Assembly: GCA_012797915.1 (NCBI GenBank)
Contig: JAAZOE010000120.1
Span: 1 to 6,902, forward strand
DNA: 6,902 nucleotides
Origin: Candidatus Zixiibacteriota bacterium
GTDB taxonomy: Bacteria; Zixibacteria; MSB-5A5; GN15; JAAZOE01
Direction: 5' to 3'
In this document: one piece after another, positions 5,462 through 6,902 of the stretch
Numbering within the stretch: the stretch's first letter is position 1
Layout: each line of letters begins with the position of its first letter
Translations under genes and position numbers: made by a program
Notes under the pieces: generated by a model
Told to the model about the DNA's origin: nothing
The model's database searches: none
Seen by the model: the letters and a program-made list of their open reading frames with translations, nothing else

Positions 5462-5756
5462 TCACGAACGGCGGTTCGGGCGGGATTTCCGCGATACGAA
5501 TTGGTACCATTGGCTGGCCGGTTGGCGGAAACGCCGTCAGGCGACAAATATGCATCCGTCTGCACAATCGAAATCTCGGAAAAAGGGTGGGGATTTTCGA
5601 TCCCGGACCGGCCGGAATCGATGAGGCGGGTGATGATACGCGTAAAACTCAAGGGCCGATAATCGATTACTGTAACTGTTCAAATCTTGAAACCAACCGT
5701 TTCCGTCCGGCGTTAAATGTATATGACCGGATAACGATGTGGGTCGATTTTTTGCT
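5462..5756. other. Intergenic region between divergent HAD operon and S41 protease
   Basis: About 300 bases without a credible gene. It contains several small hairpins: CGAAC-GGCG-GTTCG at 5465-5478; GGCG-GAAA-CGCC at 5524-5535, which has a GNRA-type loop; and GGGAT-TTTCG-ATCCC at 5588-5602. No known riboswitch core or transcription-factor site is recognisable to me. Unusually long spacing for a divergent pair leaves room for regulation of the protease. Confidence 0.4.
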
Positions 5757-5785
5757 TTGCCCTCTGTAGGATAAAAGGGTATGTT
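5757..5785 (+). promoter_or_regulatory. Possible sigma70 promoter for the S41 protease
   Basis: TTGCCC (5757-5762, four of six) and TATGTT (5780-5785, four of six) are spaced by 17 bases. Initiation would fall near 5792 and give a roughly 36-base leader containing the Shine-Dalgarno. The spacing is ideal but both hexamers are weak, so this is tentative. Confidence 0.35.
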
Positions 5786-5827
5786 ATATGGTTGATTACC
5801 GCTTGCTGGACTATCAGGAGGTCATCG

Positions 5828-6902
5828 ATGAGGCTGTTTAGAAAAGTCGCCCTGGAAGTGGTTGCTCTGGCGGTGTTCGCTCTGGGGTTGATCTGGTTGT
5901 CCGGGGCGGGCGTGGCCAAGCAGACGGCCAATCCGATGGCCGAGACGCTGTATACCAAGCTGCAGGGCAGTTTCGGCGGCGGCATGATGGTGGCCGACAC
6001 GATGAACATCGACGCCACCGAAGGCGTCCCCGGATTGAAAACTCCTCAGGAAACCCCCGACAACCGGGAAACCCTGTTCAAGTATATCAAGCTGTTCGAC
6101 GACATGGCATTCAAGATCAAGAACCGGTACATGGAGGATATCGATTCCAAGAAAATGATCTACGGCGGCATCCGCGGGATGCTGCAGGAGTTGGATCCGT
6201 TTTCGGTCTTGATGGAAGAGGATTCGTACGACCGGTTGATGGAGTCGACCCACGGCAAGTACGAGGGTCTGGGGATGCAGATCGAGACCCGGGACGACCG
6301 GATTCGGATCGTCTCGCCGATCGAGGGAACGCCCGCCTATCAGAAGGGACTTCGGGCCGGCGATGTGATTTATGAAATCAACGGCACCTCCACATACAAG
6401 ATGACCACCTCGGATGCGGCCAAGCTGATGCGCGGGACGGCCGGGACGGCGGTCCAGTTGAAAATTCAGCGCGAAGGGGTGCCGGATCTGCTGGATTACG
6501 ATATTGAGCGGGCGGTCATTACCATGAAGTCGGTCAACTACGCCGGGTATTTTCCGGGGACCAATATCGGGTACGTCCGGCTGTCGCGGTTCGCCGAGGA
6601 AACCGGCGCGGAATTGAAAGAAGCGATTCATCAGTTGCAGAGCGCCGGGAAGCTGGAGGGAGTCGTGTTCGATCTGCGTTCCAACGGCGGCGGGCTGTTG
6701 CAGCAGGCGGTGGAGACGGCCAATCTGTTTTTGCCCAAGGAAAAGTTGATCGTGTATACCCGCGGCCGTTCCGACGACAGCGAGCACCGCTATTATTCCA
6801 CCGAGGAGCCGCTCCTGCCGGACGGCAAGCTGGTGATCCTGGTGGATGAAGGGACCGCCTCGGCCTCGGAAATCGTCTCGGGCGCGATTCAGGATTGGGA
6901 TC
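5828..6902 (+). CDS. S41 carboxyl-terminal processing protease (CtpA/Prc family), 3' end off window
   Basis: A periplasmic, membrane-anchored serine protease that trims or degrades proteins from their C-termini. The window holds the first 358 residues. A short basic start (MRLFRK) and a hydrophobic segment at about 7-29 act as signal anchor. A linker follows. The helical N-terminal region at about 80-140 contains LDPFS at 122-126, which corresponds to the family's LDPHS. The PDZ domain spans about 141-217, with YEGLGMQI and LRAGDVIYEING. The protease core then shows GYVRLSRF (248-255), DLRSNGGG (282-289) and the nucleophile motif TASASE (343-348, Ser347 expected). The catalytic Lys, normally about 25 residues on, lies beyond the edge. 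The start is firm: AGGAGG at 5816-5821, six bases before ATG. The gene is cut by the window end, not broken. Confidence 0.95.
   Translation, partial: MRLFRKVALEVVALAVFALGLIWLSGAGVAKQTANPMAETLYTKLQGSFGGGMMVADTMNIDATEGVPGLKTPQETPDNRETLFKYIKLFDDMAFKIKNRYMEDIDSKKMIYGGIRGMLQELDPFSVLMEEDSYDRLMESTHGKYEGLGMQIETRDDRIRIVSPIEGTPAYQKGLRAGDVIYEINGTSTYKMTTSDAAKLMRGTAGTAVQLKIQREGVPDLLDYDIERAVITMKSVNYAGYFPGTNIGYVRLSRFAEETGAELKEAIHQLQSAGKLEGVVFDLRSNGGGLLQQAVETANLFLPKEKLIVYTRGRSDDSEHRYYSTEEPLLPDGKLVILVDEGTASASEIVSGAIQDWD

Noticed and set aside
5588..5602. GGGAT-TTTCG-ATCCC hairpin with a nearby T run on the minus strand, like a terminator
   Set aside because: The stem is only five pairs, a CACCC spacer separates it from the T run, and no minus-strand gene ends there.
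5822..6787. Long minus-strand open frame opposite the S41 protease
   Set aside because: The plus strand encodes a clear protease with all expected motifs and AGGAGG; the opposite frame is a shadow of its codon bias.

Overview
This window looks like chromosomal DNA of an uncultured, moderately GC-rich, Gram-negative-type bacterium. The envelope clue is a PEP-CTERM surface or secreted protein, whose sorting signal occurs only in exosortase-bearing, outer-membrane-type bacteria. The intergenic DNA is rich in short dispersed repeats. Together these fit an environmental lineage such as the FCB group (a Zixibacteria-like genome) or a delta-proteobacterial relative. That placement is a low-confidence inference, because there is no rRNA or other phylogenetic marker beyond Der.

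Layout. (1) 38-700 (+): a PEP-CTERM protein, followed by an intrinsic terminator at 731-760. (2) 763-3471 (-): a compact unit read tRNA-Gly(CCC) -> PDZ/radical-SAM DUF512 protein -> GTPase Der. The protein genes abut exactly (TAG|ATG), and the radical-SAM ATG lies only 12 bases past the tRNA. A TTGACA / extended -10 promoter lies upstream of the tRNA. (3) 3472-4245: about 770 bp without a credible gene. It holds a cluster of short dispersed and inverted repeats, including a 24-bp unit, a 36-bp C-rich unit, a three-copy 11-bp tandem array, a long interrupted inverted repeat and two perfect hairpins. (4) 4246-5402 (-): a two-gene operon with an ATGA overlap, a phosphoglycolate-phosphatase-like HAD hydrolase followed by an O6-methylguanine-DNA methyltransferase. 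It is driven by a near-consensus sigma70 promoter (TTGACA-17-TATTAT). (5) 5828-6902 (+): a divergently transcribed S41 (CtpA-type) carboxyl-terminal processing protease with a strong Shine-Dalgarno. It is cut by the window edge just after its serine motif.

How the parts may work together. Der is a 50S-subunit assembly GTPase. Its exact junction with an uncharacterised radical-SAM enzyme and its placement behind a tRNA suggest one translation-related transcription unit. The HAD-methyltransferase pair would be made in a fixed ratio and may serve DNA-damage clean-up. The S41 protease and PEP-CTERM protein are envelope functions unrelated to the central block. I see no CRISPR array, transposase, phage gene or clear defence system. 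The least explained parts are the repeat cluster and the tRNA-mRNA junction.
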